A DNA stretch of 64,000 bases from Shiella aurantiaca (lineage in GTDB: Bacteria > Bacteroidota > Bacteroidia > Cytophagales > Cyclobacteriaceae): assembly GCA_030412945.1 (NCBI GenBank), contig JAUHJS010000001.1, positions 124,001-188,000 on the forward strand, written 5' to 3'. Both the position numbers and the translations under genes were made by a program. The notes beneath the pieces were generated by a model. It worked only from the letters and a program-made list of their open reading frames with translations, was not told the DNA's origin and did no database searches. Shown piece by piece: positions 53,090-62,524 of this stretch (position 1 is its first letter; every line of letters starts with the position of its first letter).

Positions 53090-54292
53090 GTGAAATACGA
53101 CATCCTGATTATTGGAGGCGGTATTGTGGGCTTGGCCACTGCCCTGCAAATTAAAAAAGCACGCCCCGATTTAAGCGTAATTCTTCTTGAAAAAGAAGAT
53201 TCTTTGGCAAAACACCAAACTGGCCATAATAGTGGCGTCATCCACTCCGGAATCTACTATAAACCTGGGAGTTTGAAAGCCAAAAACTGCATCAGGGGCT
53301 ATCATATGCTGCTCGATTTCTGTAAAGAACAAGAAGTGCCCTATGAGCTTTGTGGAAAAATCATCGTGGCTACCGAGAGCAAAGAATTGCCTGCGCTAGA
53401 GAATATCTACGCCCGCGGACTAGAAAATGGCCTGCAAGGCATGAAAAAGCTCAGCCAAGGCGAATTACATGAGCATGAACCACATGTAAACGGCATCAGT
53501 GGGATTTTTGTGCCCCAAACCGGCATAATTGATTACAAACAAGTGTGCGAAGCCTATGCCCGTGAGTTTCAAAAGCTGGGTGGAGAAATACGTTACAAGC
53601 AAAAGGTGAAAGATGTAAAAAGCGGGAAAGAAAATATCCAAACCGTGCTTACTACTACCGATAGTTTCGATACACGCCTAGTGGTAAACTGTGCCGGACT
53701 GTATTCGGATAAAGTGGCCCGACTGACGTCTGAAAAACTGAATCTGAAAATCATTCCTTTCCGAGGGGAATACTACGAACTGAAAAAAGAAAAGCATCAC
53801 CTGGTAAGAAATCTAATTTACCCCGTTCCCGATCCTAACTTCCCATTCTTGGGCGTGCACTTTACCCGTATGATTGGTGGTGGCATTGAGGCCGGCCCGA
53901 ATGCCGTATTGGCTTTTAGCCGCGAAGGATATACCAAGAGTGACATCAATATCCCTGAACTGTGGGAATCCCTTACATGGCCGGGCTTTATTAAGGTAGC
54001 CAGCAAATATTGGAAAACGGGTATGGGCGAAATGTACCGTTCCTTCTCCAAAGCGGCTTTTACCAAGGCTTTACAAAAACTTATGCCCGAACTGGAAGAA
54101 AATGATTTGGTGCCCGGTGGTGCCGGAGTGCGCGCCCAAGCCTGCGATCGTACTGGTGGCTTGGTAGACGATTTCATTATTCTGGAGGAAAAAGAGGCCA
54201 TCAACGTATGCAATGCGCCTTCTCCAGCGGCTACTTCTTCTTTAAGTATCGGGCTTACCGTTTCCGAACTGGCCCTGAAGCGCTTCTCTTAA
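53090..54292 (+). CDS. lhgO: L-2-hydroxyglutarate oxidase
   Basis: A 400-residue FAD-dependent oxidase. The N-terminus KYDILIIGGGIVGLATALQIKKA is the dinucleotide-binding fold, and HQTGHNSGVIHSGIYYKPGSLKAKNC is the diagnostic LhgO segment. The C-terminus has VPGGAGVRAQACDRTGGLVDDF. It oxidises L-2-hydroxyglutarate to 2-oxoglutarate at the membrane. The start is GTG at 53090; no ATG fits the conserved N-terminus. The gap 52859-53089 is AT-rich with a TACATTTG at 52975-52982 but no good -33 element. Confidence 0.93.
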   Translation: MKYDILIIGGGIVGLATALQIKKARPDLSVILLEKEDSLAKHQTGHNSGVIHSGIYYKPGSLKAKNCIRGYHMLLDFCKEQEVPYELCGKIIVATESKELPALENIYARGLENGLQGMKKLSQGELHEHEPHVNGISGIFVPQTGIIDYKQVCEAYAREFQKLGGEIRYKQKVKDVKSGKENIQTVLTTTDSFDTRLVVNCAGLYSDKVARLTSEKLNLKIIPFRGEYYELKKEKHHLVRNLIYPVPDPNFPFLGVHFTRMIGGGIEAGPNAVLAFSREGYTKSDINIPELWESLTWPGFIKVASKYWKTGMGEMYRSFSKAAFTKALQKLMPELEENDLVPGGAGVRAQACDRTGGLVDDFIILEEKEAINVCNAPSPAATSSLSIGLTVSELALKRFS

Positions 54293-54294
54293 GT

Positions 54295-54828
54295 TCAATT
54301 AAGAGAAGCCTGCACGCGGCTTTCTTGGGCAAAGGCTTTGCAGTTAAATGGAGAGGAAATCCCTACTGAAGGCAAGTCCATCACCAAGGGCAGGCGAATG
54401 GATCCGATTTTATCCTGCAAATGTTTATCGCAGCGACTAATTTCCTGCAAAATGGGATTTTCAGCCTCTGCGCTACGCAGTTGGTTAAACTGATTACGAT
54501 AACAGCCAAAAGCGTAGGTATTCGACATCAGATAGCCCAAGGAGGTAAAATAATGCTGTAAAACCTCCTCTTTTCCTTCTGAAAGATGGATACAGTCCAT
54601 ACATGAGCTAGAGGAAGGATTTCCGGCAAATACAAACCACGCTTTGCAGAGTGTTTCGGCTTGGCAGTTGTCGGCTTGGTAGAGGATATCGGTACGATAG
54701 GGTGTGGATATCACCAAAACATGATCCATTACAATAGCGGCCACCATCTCCTTGAATCGGTAGAGTGCCTCAGGCTGTACGTATAGCCCTCTGGCCTTAG
54801 GCCCTTGTATGGACATAGATCGCCACAT
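54295..54828 (-). CDS. Cysteine-containing hypothetical protein
   Basis: A 177-residue protein with eight cysteines, among them SSSSCMDC and the widely spaced CQAETLC and FGCYRNQ. No signal peptide or membrane helix is present. The cysteine spacing could bind metal, but no known motif fits. It is coupled to the ankyrin gene through a TAATG overlap at 54826-54830 and converges with lhgO, with a 2-bp gap between the stops. Confidence 0.6.
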   Translation of the reverse strand: MWRSMSIQGPKARGLYVQPEALYRFKEMVAAIVMDHVLVISTPYRTDILYQADNCQAETLCKAWFVFAGNPSSSSCMDCIHLSEGKEEVLQHYFTSLGYLMSNTYAFGCYRNQFNQLRSAEAENPILQEISRCDKHLQDKIGSIRLPLVMDLPSVGISSPFNCKAFAQESRVQASLN

Positions 54829-55298
54829 TATGTACTTAGTATATCCATCAGTGTTTGATTCGCTTGTATTCTAGCTTGTTGCAAAGCCGTATTTCCGGCA
54901 TGATCGGTCAAGCTTGCATCGGCACCCTTCGCTAAAAGTAATTGTGCGATAGCCGTTTGTCCAAAAGTGGCCGCATAAATCAGGGCGGTAGCCCCTTCGG
55001 CATTTCTATGGTTGATATGGGTTCCCTTTTCTATCAAGAGTTCCGCCAACTTTGTAAAACCCTTAAAACAAGTGCCCATGAGCGCGGTATTTCCCATTTT
55101 ATCGGTAGCATTAGGGTCAGCTCCGTTTTCAATCAGCCATTCTACAACCCCTAATTGATTGTAATAGGCCGCCAATACCAATAGAGGAAACCCTCTATCG
55201 TCTTTGGTATGAAGCCATTCCGGATGCTGGGCGATACCCTTCTGAATAAAAACCAAATTACCTTCGCGTGCTGCCTGAAATAAATCGTTAAGTGTCAT
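54828..55298 (-). CDS. Ankyrin-repeat protein
   Basis: A 156-residue protein with four ankyrin repeats: GFPLLVLAAYYNQLGVVEWLIENGADPN, GNTALMGTCFKGFTKLAELLIEKGTHIN, GATALIYAATFGQTAIAQLLLAKGADAS and a partial last one (GNTALQQARIQANQ). No signal peptide. It is a protein-binding module that presumably acts with the cysteine-containing protein encoded downstream in the same operon. In some bacteria ankyrin genes lie beside catalase genes; here the nearest oxidative-stress gene is the divergent oxyR. Confidence 0.9.
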   Translation of the reverse strand: MTLNDLFQAAREGNLVFIQKGIAQHPEWLHTKDDRGFPLLVLAAYYNQLGVVEWLIENGADPNATDKMGNTALMGTCFKGFTKLAELLIEKGTHINHRNAEGATALIYAATFGQTAIAQLLLAKGADASLTDHAGNTALQQARIQANQTLMDILST

Positions 55299-55433
55299 CT
55301 TCTTGTTTTTTTTAACTCGTGGAATCGCAAGAAAATTAGGTACCTAAGCCCTAGCTTTCCTTATTCTTCCATCTCTTGTGTAAAGCAATAGAAAGTAAAA
55401 TTTATTACTTTTATACATCCATTACTTTTACTT

Positions 55434-56363
55434 ATGACTCTTGCGCAACTTCAATACGCCATCAGCTTACGCAAACATGGTTCTTTCAAAAAAGCAGCCG
55501 AACACCTTGCTATCACCCAGCCCGCTCTAAGTCTTCAGATTCAAAAGCTGGAAGATGAAATCGGTATGGTACTTTTTGACCGCTCAAGAAGTCCCATTGC
55601 TCCTACTGCCGATGGCAGTTCTTTTCTGCTTCGGGCCGAGGAGATAGTATTCAATGTACAAAAACTCGAACACTTTGTACAGGAATTGAGTCAGGATTTC
55701 CACGGTAAGCTCACGATAGGTATTATTCCTACCTTGGCGCCATTTCTTACTCCTTTATTTATTGAGGAACTGCAAAACGATTATCCTAAACTGGAAATAG
55801 ACATTGTGGAAATGCTTACCGATCAGGTGATTGAAGGCGTACGTAATGGCGATTTGGATGCAGGCCTACTCTCCACCCCTTGCCGAGTGTTTGGCATTCA
55901 AACTACTCCTCTGTTTTACGAACGCTTTTTCTTCTATACCTCCGGAAAAGAAGGAATGGCCAACGATATCCGACTAGAAAATATTGATTATCAGAAACTT
56001 TGGTTGCTTAATGAAGGAAATTGCTTTCGTGATCAAATCAATAACTTCTGCGACCTCAATGCCATCCGAAAAAATAAACGCTTTGTATACCGGAGCAATT
56101 CCATCGACTCGCTCATTCGCATAGTAGATGCCAAGGGCGGCATGACCATTTTACCAGAACTTACCACCCTAAGTTTGGATGAGCAACAAGAGCAACAGAT
56201 TTCGCCCATAGGCAATAAGGCACGGGAAATCGGCCTTATCACCCGAAACCACTGTGGCAAGGAGCGCTTTATAGAAAAACTAACCAGCTACATCCGCAAG
56301 AATATCCCCAGCAAAATGCTGATTCCCAATGGGCTTACCATTGTCGATCCGGAAATTGCTTGA
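55434..56363 (+). CDS. oxyR: Hydrogen-peroxide sensor regulator OxyR
   Basis: A 309-residue LysR-family regulator. The N-terminal winged HTH reads HGSFKKAAEHLAITQPALSLQIQKLE. The effector domain keeps the redox pair of OxyR in LLNEGNCFRDQINNFCDLNA: C197 and C206, with the same 9-residue spacing as E. coli Cys199/Cys208. Peroxide should form the disulfide and activate transcription of detoxification genes. It is divergent from the ankyrin gene with a 135-bp shared control region, which may contain its binding site. Confidence 0.9.
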   Translation: MTLAQLQYAISLRKHGSFKKAAEHLAITQPALSLQIQKLEDEIGMVLFDRSRSPIAPTADGSSFLLRAEEIVFNVQKLEHFVQELSQDFHGKLTIGIIPTLAPFLTPLFIEELQNDYPKLEIDIVEMLTDQVIEGVRNGDLDAGLLSTPCRVFGIQTTPLFYERFFFYTSGKEGMANDIRLENIDYQKLWLLNEGNCFRDQINNFCDLNAIRKNKRFVYRSNSIDSLIRIVDAKGGMTILPELTTLSLDEQQEQQISPIGNKAREIGLITRNHCGKERFIEKLTSYIRKNIPSKMLIPNGLTIVDPEIA

Positions 56364-57410
56364 TTAGTGCAGTTCCTTATCCAAACTATTGCTCAGAAAC
56401 TCCTTCTCGTAGGCAGTGAGTCCTTGGGCATTTTGCTTGGCATCGGAATGGGTTTGTGCCAATGTTTCTATCTCCTGCACGATAAAGGCATGTTCGCTAA
56501 GTCCAAGTAAACGATCGTAGGGACCTTGATTAGCCACCAGTTTCACAAAAATGGGAGCCGTTTCGATGGCAATAAAGAGCAAAATAATGAAGATATGTGC
56601 CCAATAAATGGCGGAACTATCCGCAGCAATGCGATCAAGGGCCTCCATACGTGCTGCTATGCCATTTCGCTTTTGCTTTTCCAAAGCTAGGCTTTCTTGT
56701 TGGCGTACTTGTTCGTTTTGTTGAATAAGTGCCTGCAAAGCGGCTATTTGCTGGTTGCTGTTTACTTGTAGGGCTTGCAATTCGGCATCGGCCTGATCGG
56801 CTTGCGCCTTTTTCACTTTATAGATAGGGCCCAAATTACGTTTTTGCGAACCTCCCGTACCATCCGCCTCTTGCTGTGCAATGAGCAATAAAGCATCACG
56901 GTGAGCTTTTTGGCGTTCCACCGTGCTTTGAAGTGTGGCAATTTCTTGTTTCAGACTGTCTTGGGTGGGTAGAAAACGGGTATTTAATTGATTTTCTTGA
57001 CGCTGGTAGGCTTGTTGTTCCATAATGAGCAGCTCAGGCGCTATCTCCTTTTCAAAAATCTTAAGCTCCAGAGGCTTGGCAATCACCAAAGAAATCAGCA
57101 GCGCCAATACTATCCGCGGGGTAGCCATCAGCCACTCTTTAGCGGGCTTGCCTTCTTTGCGCATGCCTGATACAATGTACCGATCTAAATTGAAAATCAT
57201 TAGCCCCCATAGCAAGCCAAAACCAATGGCCGAAACTAGGGAATCGAAAATGGTATACAAGGCAAAAGCACCTGAAATGGCTGCAAATATGCCCGTAAAA
57301 AAGATGGTAGCCCCTATGCCAGTAAATTTACTGTGCTCGGTGGGTGTTTGTTGCAAAAGGGAAATGTCGGCTCCGGAACAGAGCCAAAAGAAATGTTGTA
57401 GGCGTTTCAT
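56364..57410 (-). CDS. DUF4407 membrane protein
   Basis: A 348-residue protein with four membrane helices (two near residues 35-75, one near 88-105, one near 270-290) flanking a long coiled coil (about residues 135-265: ATLQSTVERQKAHRDALL, KKAQADQADAELQALQVNSNQQIAAL). The opening RLQHFFWLCSGADISLLQQTPTEHSKFTGIGATI is diagnostic for DUF4407. Function unknown. Its stop abuts the oxyR stop. Confidence 0.9.
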   Translation of the reverse strand: MKRLQHFFWLCSGADISLLQQTPTEHSKFTGIGATIFFTGIFAAISGAFALYTIFDSLVSAIGFGLLWGLMIFNLDRYIVSGMRKEGKPAKEWLMATPRIVLALLISLVIAKPLELKIFEKEIAPELLIMEQQAYQRQENQLNTRFLPTQDSLKQEIATLQSTVERQKAHRDALLLIAQQEADGTGGSQKRNLGPIYKVKKAQADQADAELQALQVNSNQQIAALQALIQQNEQVRQQESLALEKQKRNGIAARMEALDRIAADSSAIYWAHIFIILLFIAIETAPIFVKLVANQGPYDRLLGLSEHAFIVQEIETLAQTHSDAKQNAQGLTAYEKEFLSNSLDKELH

Positions 57411-57566
57411 GAGGGTGTGTTGTTGTGTGAATTAAATTGACCGTGGGTAATTTAACGCCTTAAAGCCACATAAGGTACAAAGCCGCTGATTTATTTTCGA
57501 TATTTTTATTCTCTTGCAGCCCTGTTGCGTGGCCATAATCCCTACCTTTCTGCCCAATCAAGCCTT

Positions 57567-58454
57567 ATGCATAGCCACTCACATACCCACACACATAGCC
57601 ATGATGCCACGCAGAATATAGGCGTTGCCTTTTGGCTCAATACCGGTTTTGCCCTTATCGAATTGGTTGGTGGTATGCTGACCAATTCGGTGGCTATTTT
57701 GTCCGATGCCCTGCACGATTTAGGCGATAGTCTTTCCTTGGGGCTTGCCTGGTATTTTGAGAAAAAATCGACCCAAAAGCGTGACCAACATTTTACCTAT
57801 GGATATAGGCGCTTCTCGGTATTGGGGGCACTAATTAATGCCCTTATCTTGCTGGTTGGTTCATTGTTTATCATAAGCGAAGCCATAAAACGCTTTCAAT
57901 CACCCGAAGCAGTACATGCAGGTGGAATGATTGGCTTAGCTATTCTGGGTATTTTTGCCAATGGTTTGGCCATGCTTCGCCTCAAAAAAGGCCATTCGCA
58001 TAATGAAAAGGTGGTTTCTTTGCATATTTTGGAAGATGTGCTCGGCTGGGTAGCCGTACTCATTGGTAGTATTTGCATGTATTTTTGGGAACTCCCTTGG
58101 CTCGACCCACTACTTTCTCTTCTTATCGCTTGCTATATTCTGTTCAATATTTACGGACATTTGAAAGGAACATTCCGCATTATCCTTCAGGCTGTTCCGG
58201 CCAACTTATCGGCAGAAGATATTAAACAGAAACTAAGTCGATTTACCCAAGTGGCCGAGGTGCACGATGTACGTGCCTGGACCTTAGATGGCAACCACCA
58301 TGTACTTTCCCTGCATGTGGTACTAAATGGCAATCCGGAATTAACCCAATTGGAAAGTCTTAAAAAGGAAATAAAAGCCTCCTTATCCGACTACCACCTA
58401 CAACATGTCACCTTGGAATTTGAAGCCCTTGATAGTGCCTGTAAAGATGCGTGA
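57567..58454 (+). CDS. Cation diffusion facilitator (Zn/Cd/Co exporter)
   Basis: A 295-residue CzcD-like transporter. A histidine-rich N-terminus (MHSHSHTHTHSHD) precedes six membrane helices. The transport-site motif in helix 2 is SDALHDLGDSLSLG (HxxxD), and helix 5 carries HILEDVLGW with the matching pair. The cytoplasmic C-terminal domain (VAEVHDVRAWTLDGNHHVLSLHVVL) is of CDF type. It exports zinc or related divalent ions in exchange for protons. The ATG at 57567 is chosen because 14 upstream residues look unrelated. Confidence 0.9.
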   Translation: MHSHSHTHTHSHDATQNIGVAFWLNTGFALIELVGGMLTNSVAILSDALHDLGDSLSLGLAWYFEKKSTQKRDQHFTYGYRRFSVLGALINALILLVGSLFIISEAIKRFQSPEAVHAGGMIGLAILGIFANGLAMLRLKKGHSHNEKVVSLHILEDVLGWVAVLIGSICMYFWELPWLDPLLSLLIACYILFNIYGHLKGTFRIILQAVPANLSAEDIKQKLSRFTQVAEVHDVRAWTLDGNHHVLSLHVVLNGNPELTQLESLKKEIKASLSDYHLQHVTLEFEALDSACKDA

Positions 58455-58585
58455 GCCTTTTATTGGGTATTTTTCCCGCTAATACGCATTTATCGATACT
58501 AATTTTAAAACTTAATAAATTGTACCGAATTTTACTGAGCTAAAAACAAACCTCAAAGCTGCTGAAAAAACTACTGGCCATATCA

Positions 58586-59098
58586 TTGCTTGCACTTTTC
58601 ATAGGCAATATGATTGGGCCTTTTGTTGTCTTTAAAATTGAGCAGACTTTTATTAGAAAATCCATAAAACTTCAAATAAAGGCTGGAATTCCGGAAGATG
58701 ATTTACATGAATTTACCTTGTCGGCAACCGCCTACAAAGCGTTGGACTGGGTAAGGCCTGATAAGGAGTTCCGCTTGGACGATGAGATGTTCGATATCGT
58801 GCGTGCCGAAACCTTGGGAAACACCATACATTTATATTGTGTGAACGATACAGAAGAAGCCCTACTTTTCGCTCAGCTAGATGAAATAACCCAAAAGAAA
58901 ATGGAGCAAGAATCAAACGCTCCTAATAGCCCTGTGGCTAAGGTAGTTAAGCTATTGAAACTGGTTTATGTTTCTTTTGACAACAAAGAAGTATTGACTG
59001 GCCTTTCTGAAAACCCCAAACAACGCTTTTCTGGGGTAAAACCTCTTTATTCCTCTCCTTTTTTGCGGGTTCCCTCACCTCCGCCCAACACTGTTTAG
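58586..59098 (+). CDS. Hypothetical protein with N-terminal membrane anchor
   Basis: About 170 residues, with a hydrophobic N-terminus (LLALFIGNMIGPFVVF) that continues upstream in frame as KKLLAIS. No ATG is available, so translation is from TTG at 58586 or a non-ATG codon about 25 nt earlier. The soluble part contains YKALDWVRPDKEFRLDDEMFDIVRAE and a serine/proline-rich end (SSPFLRVPSPPPNT). No family is recognised. It lies before the heme operon but has its own likely promoter region (58455-58585). Confidence 0.5.
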   Translation: MLALFIGNMIGPFVVFKIEQTFIRKSIKLQIKAGIPEDDLHEFTLSATAYKALDWVRPDKEFRLDDEMFDIVRAETLGNTIHLYCVNDTEEALLFAQLDEITQKKMEQESNAPNSPVAKVVKLLKLVYVSFDNKEVLTGLSENPKQRFSGVKPLYSSPFLRVPSPPPNTV

Positions 59099-59190
59099 TT
59101 CGTTTTTCTCGCATTCACCCCAAACCACCTTTTTCAAGGATGGAAAGGGTATGCCTTATCAAAAAATAACCAACGTACTAAACAGATAAA

Positions 59191-61593
59191 ATGAGACATA
59201 CAATTTTGCTTGTAATGAGCATACTGTGTGCATGGCATAGCTATGCACAAACCCCTCAACTCAAAGGAAAAGTAGTTGACAAACTAGATAATAGCCCACT
59301 GATGGGAGCCAACATAGTAATAAATAATTCCAAAGGGCTTGTAACCAATCAAAATGGCGAGTTTAGCTTCTCATGCACCGATTCGGCAGAAATAAAAATA
59401 AGCTTTATAGGCTATACCACCCTGCTGCAAAAAGTATATTGTGATTCGAGTAAAGAATGGGTATTTGCCCTGTCGCCCCTTGCGCAGCAATTGGGCACGG
59501 TAGAAGTTACGGCTACCTCTAACCTCAACAAATCGCTCTTAGAACAACCAGCCTCTATCGTTAAAATAGACAATATCGGCATGAAAAGAAGTACCGGTCT
59601 GTTTCTTGACGATGCCATCAACACCAATGTGCCGGGTGTAAGCATGCAGCGAAGAACCCAATCGGGCGGGCAGCAAATCAATATAAGAGGATACGGAAAC
59701 GGCATGGGCTTCCGTGGAGTAAGCAACAATTTTGACGGGCAAGGAGTGAAAATGTACCTCAATGGAATCCCTATTACCGATGCGGAGGGCATTACGGTAA
59801 TGGACGATATTGATTTTGGCTCCGTAAGCAATACCGAAATCGTAAAAGGGCCTTCGGGCAGCTTATACGGTTTGGCGATTGCGGGCGTCATCAACATGAA
59901 AAATGAACAAGCCCCAAGAAACACAAGCTCAATCGCTCAGGAAGCCCTAGTAGGAAGCTACGGATTGGTAAGAACCACCACCCGCTTGAGCATTGGCGGT
60001 GAAAACTCTTCCTTGCTCATTAACTACGGCCATCAGGGCTACGATGGTTTTATGCCGCATACCCAATCGAAGAAAGATTTTGTGAATGTAATGGGTAATT
60101 TTCATTTGAATGAAAAACGATCGCTCGATACCTACTTGGGCTACTCAGATAGCTATGATGAGCGAAATGGAGAACTTACTATTGAACAATACGAATCTTT
60201 CGATTATTCGGGTAATCCACGCTATATCAAAAACAACGCCCATTCAGCGGTCAGGGCCATACGAGCAGGAATAGGACACACCTATCGGTTCAACAAAAAT
60301 ATCTCAAACACAAGCACATTTTTTGCCTCTGCTCAAAACATGGACAACAGCTCGGCCGGAGGATGGACCGATAAATCGCCCTTAAACTATGGCTTGCGTT
60401 CGGTATTTGAGAAAAGTTTTCAATTAGCACCTTCCATTCGCTTGGCGGGTATTACAGGAATAGAAGCCCAGCAAATGAATGCCCAAACCCTAGGCTACGG
60501 TATGGCTGCGGATAGTACCAACTTGGAAGGGTATAACATTATTACAAGCCTTAGAAGCAATCAGGCCACTACAAGCGCTACCTATTCCTATTTTACGCAA
60601 TGGACACTGAGCCTACCCAAGCAGTGGAGTGTAACAGCCGGAGTGGGTGTAAGCCAAATGTCCATCCGCTTGGAAGACCGCCTGTGGGGCTTAAGCAACA
60701 ATCGACCCGAAAACAAGAGACGTAAGGTTTATGAAAACAGCTACAGACAAATGGGATCGCCCATTTTTGCCATTAATAAGAAGCTTAACCAAGTAGCTTC
60801 TGCTTATCTCTCCTACTCTGTGGGCTATAAAGCACCGGTAAGTAGCAATATCCTTATTTCGACCACAGGTGAGTTAAATACCGGTTTAAAACCAGAAAAA
60901 GGTACACAACTGGAATTGGGTACCAAAGGAAGCCTTTTGAGTCAGCGACTGTTTTATACTCTGGCCGTTTTCAATACCCGCTTTGAAAATAAGTTTACCG
61001 CCATCACGGTGCAGAACCCCAGCAATACCGCCACCCTGTACTCGTATTTGGTCAATGGCGGAAGCCTCGATAACAAGGGGCTGGAACTTTACCTGAGCTA
61101 CAAAGCCATTGCATCTGAAACCGGGCCGATAAGACTATTGCAACCTTTTGCCAATTTCACCTATTCCGATTTCACCTATCAAGATTTTCAATTTGAACGC
61201 GTGGGCAAAGGCAGTATGAACCAAGACAGCACCTTGGTGGATGATTATTCAGGCAAGGCCCTGGCAGGGGTCGCTCCTATTGTGTTCAATGCAGGTGTAG
61301 ATATCGACACCCAAGTGGGATTATATGGCAATGTGCACTACAACTATCGGAGTGAAATGCCCTATACTTCAGACGGAATCAATAAAACCCATGCATACGG
61401 ACTGATGAATGCCAAACTGGGATTCAGAAAAAATATAGGGGCTATTGACTTTGATATGTATGTGGGGGCTAACAATATCACGGGTACCCAATATTACAAT
61501 ATGGTATTTGTGAACCAATTGCCCGATGCCTACATTCCGGCACCTCGCCAAATTAATTACTTTGGCGGAATTAATGTAAAATACACCTTTTAA
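59191..61593 (+). CDS. TonB-dependent outer-membrane receptor, probably for heme
   Basis: An 800-residue receptor. Signal peptide (MRHTILLVMSILCAWHSYAQ), a carboxypeptidase-regulatory-like domain (LKGKVVDKLDNSPLMGANIVI), a plug domain (VSMQRRTQSGGQQINIRGYGNG ... VKGPSGSLYGLAIAGVINM) and a 22-strand-type barrel ending INYFGGINVKYTF. It takes up an iron compound with energy from TonB. The three downstream genes for a heme-type ABC importer make heme the likely substrate. Ends 2 bp or so before a hairpin that separates it from hmuT. Confidence 0.9.
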   Translation: MRHTILLVMSILCAWHSYAQTPQLKGKVVDKLDNSPLMGANIVINNSKGLVTNQNGEFSFSCTDSAEIKISFIGYTTLLQKVYCDSSKEWVFALSPLAQQLGTVEVTATSNLNKSLLEQPASIVKIDNIGMKRSTGLFLDDAINTNVPGVSMQRRTQSGGQQINIRGYGNGMGFRGVSNNFDGQGVKMYLNGIPITDAEGITVMDDIDFGSVSNTEIVKGPSGSLYGLAIAGVINMKNEQAPRNTSSIAQEALVGSYGLVRTTTRLSIGGENSSLLINYGHQGYDGFMPHTQSKKDFVNVMGNFHLNEKRSLDTYLGYSDSYDERNGELTIEQYESFDYSGNPRYIKNNAHSAVRAIRAGIGHTYRFNKNISNTSTFFASAQNMDNSSAGGWTDKSPLNYGLRSVFEKSFQLAPSIRLAGITGIEAQQMNAQTLGYGMAADSTNLEGYNIITSLRSNQATTSATYSYFTQWTLSLPKQWSVTAGVGVSQMSIRLEDRLWGLSNNRPENKRRKVYENSYRQMGSPIFAINKKLNQVASAYLSYSVGYKAPVSSNILISTTGELNTGLKPEKGTQLELGTKGSLLSQRLFYTLAVFNTRFENKFTAITVQNPSNTATLYSYLVNGGSLDNKGLELYLSYKAIASETGPIRLLQPFANFTYSDFTYQDFQFERVGKGSMNQDSTLVDDYSGKALAGVAPIVFNAGVDIDTQVGLYGNVHYNYRSEMPYTSDGINKTHAYGLMNAKLGFRKNIGAIDFDMYVGANNITGTQYYNMVFVNQLPDAYIPAPRQINYFGGINVKYTF

Positions 61594-61604
61594 AAACACT
61601 ATAG

Positions 61605-61633
61605 CGCCCACTTCCATAGGAAAGTGGGCGTTT
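61605..61633 (+). terminator. Partial terminator between receptor and importer genes
   Basis: CGCCCACTT (61605-61613) pairs with AAGTGGGCG (61622-61630), followed by TTTAT. It lies between the receptor stop and the hmuT start (61649). Expression of the importer may be lower than that of the receptor through partial termination. Confidence 0.65.
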
Positions 61634-61648
61634 ATACTATCTATCACG

Positions 61649-62524
61649 ATGAAAAACAGTACACTTCTTCTTCTAATAAGCCTGGTAGCATCGAGCTGTG
61701 GAAGGTTTGGAAATACCGATGAAAAAACAGACAGTCAAGAAAGGATTGTTTGCATATCAAAACAATACGCAGAAATCATTTATGCACTGGGGGCACAAAA
61801 AGAGGTCGTTGCGGTGGACTTATCAAGTACCTATCCTCCTGAAATAAAAGCGCTTCCCACAATCGGTTATCACAGGGCCTTGAGTACCGAAACCATATTG
61901 GCCATGAAGCCAAGCCTCATTTTACACGACAACAACATAGGCCCCGAACATGTGGTAACCCAATTAAAAGAATTGCAAATACCTATGAAAACCTTTGGGA
62001 ACTACACACCCACTATCGCAGGCACCGATTCGCTGATTCGGGAGATGGGACACTATTTTGGAAAAGAAAAACAGGCCGACTCACTTTGTGTAAAACTGCA
62101 CAAAGAAGCACAAGAAGCCTTTGCTCACAGTAAGCACTACACGCAAACTCCCAAAGTGCTAATTATTCATTTTGGACGGGCTTCCAATATTTACTTGGTG
62201 ATGACTAAAAACAGTACGGCTGCCAAATTAATTGAATGGGCTGGTGGTGAAATGGCCGTAGATGCCGAAAAAGGTATGAAACAATTATCGCCTGAGGTGG
62301 TAGCTGCTGCCAATCCCGACATTATTCTTCTGACGGACTTTGGCTACGATCGATTGAATGATGGAAAAGAAATTGACAAGTTACCGGGCATATCGTCAAC
62401 CAAAGCCTATAAAAACAATCAGATTTATAGGATAGAAGAGCATGATTTAGTGTATACGGGTCCCCGAACAGGAGAAAACGTATTGCGCATCCAAGAACTT
62501 ATTCATCCGGATGAAACCCATTAA
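61649..62524 (+). CDS. hmuT: Heme-binding periplasmic lipoprotein (HmuT-like)
   Basis: A 291-residue substrate-binding protein with a lipoprotein signal (LLLLISLVASSC). The opening RIVCISKQYAEIIYALGAQKEVVAVDLSSTYP and the block GYHRALSTETILAMKPSLIL match the HmuT heme-binding family, in which the tyrosine of GY.RALS contacts heme. It delivers heme to the HmuUV importer in the inner membrane. It overlaps hmuU by 14 nt. Confidence 0.85.
   Translation: MKNSTLLLLISLVASSCGRFGNTDEKTDSQERIVCISKQYAEIIYALGAQKEVVAVDLSSTYPPEIKALPTIGYHRALSTETILAMKPSLILHDNNIGPEHVVTQLKELQIPMKTFGNYTPTIAGTDSLIREMGHYFGKEKQADSLCVKLHKEAQEAFAHSKHYTQTPKVLIIHFGRASNIYLVMTKNSTAAKLIEWAGGEMAVDAEKGMKQLSPEVVAAANPDIILLTDFGYDRLNDGKEIDKLPGISSTKAYKNNQIYRIEEHDLVYTGPRTGENVLRIQELIHPDETH

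Noticed and set aside
59412-59924. A 170-codon frame antisense to the TonB-dependent receptor
   Set aside because: It covers the conserved plug domain in reverse and has no recognisable features.
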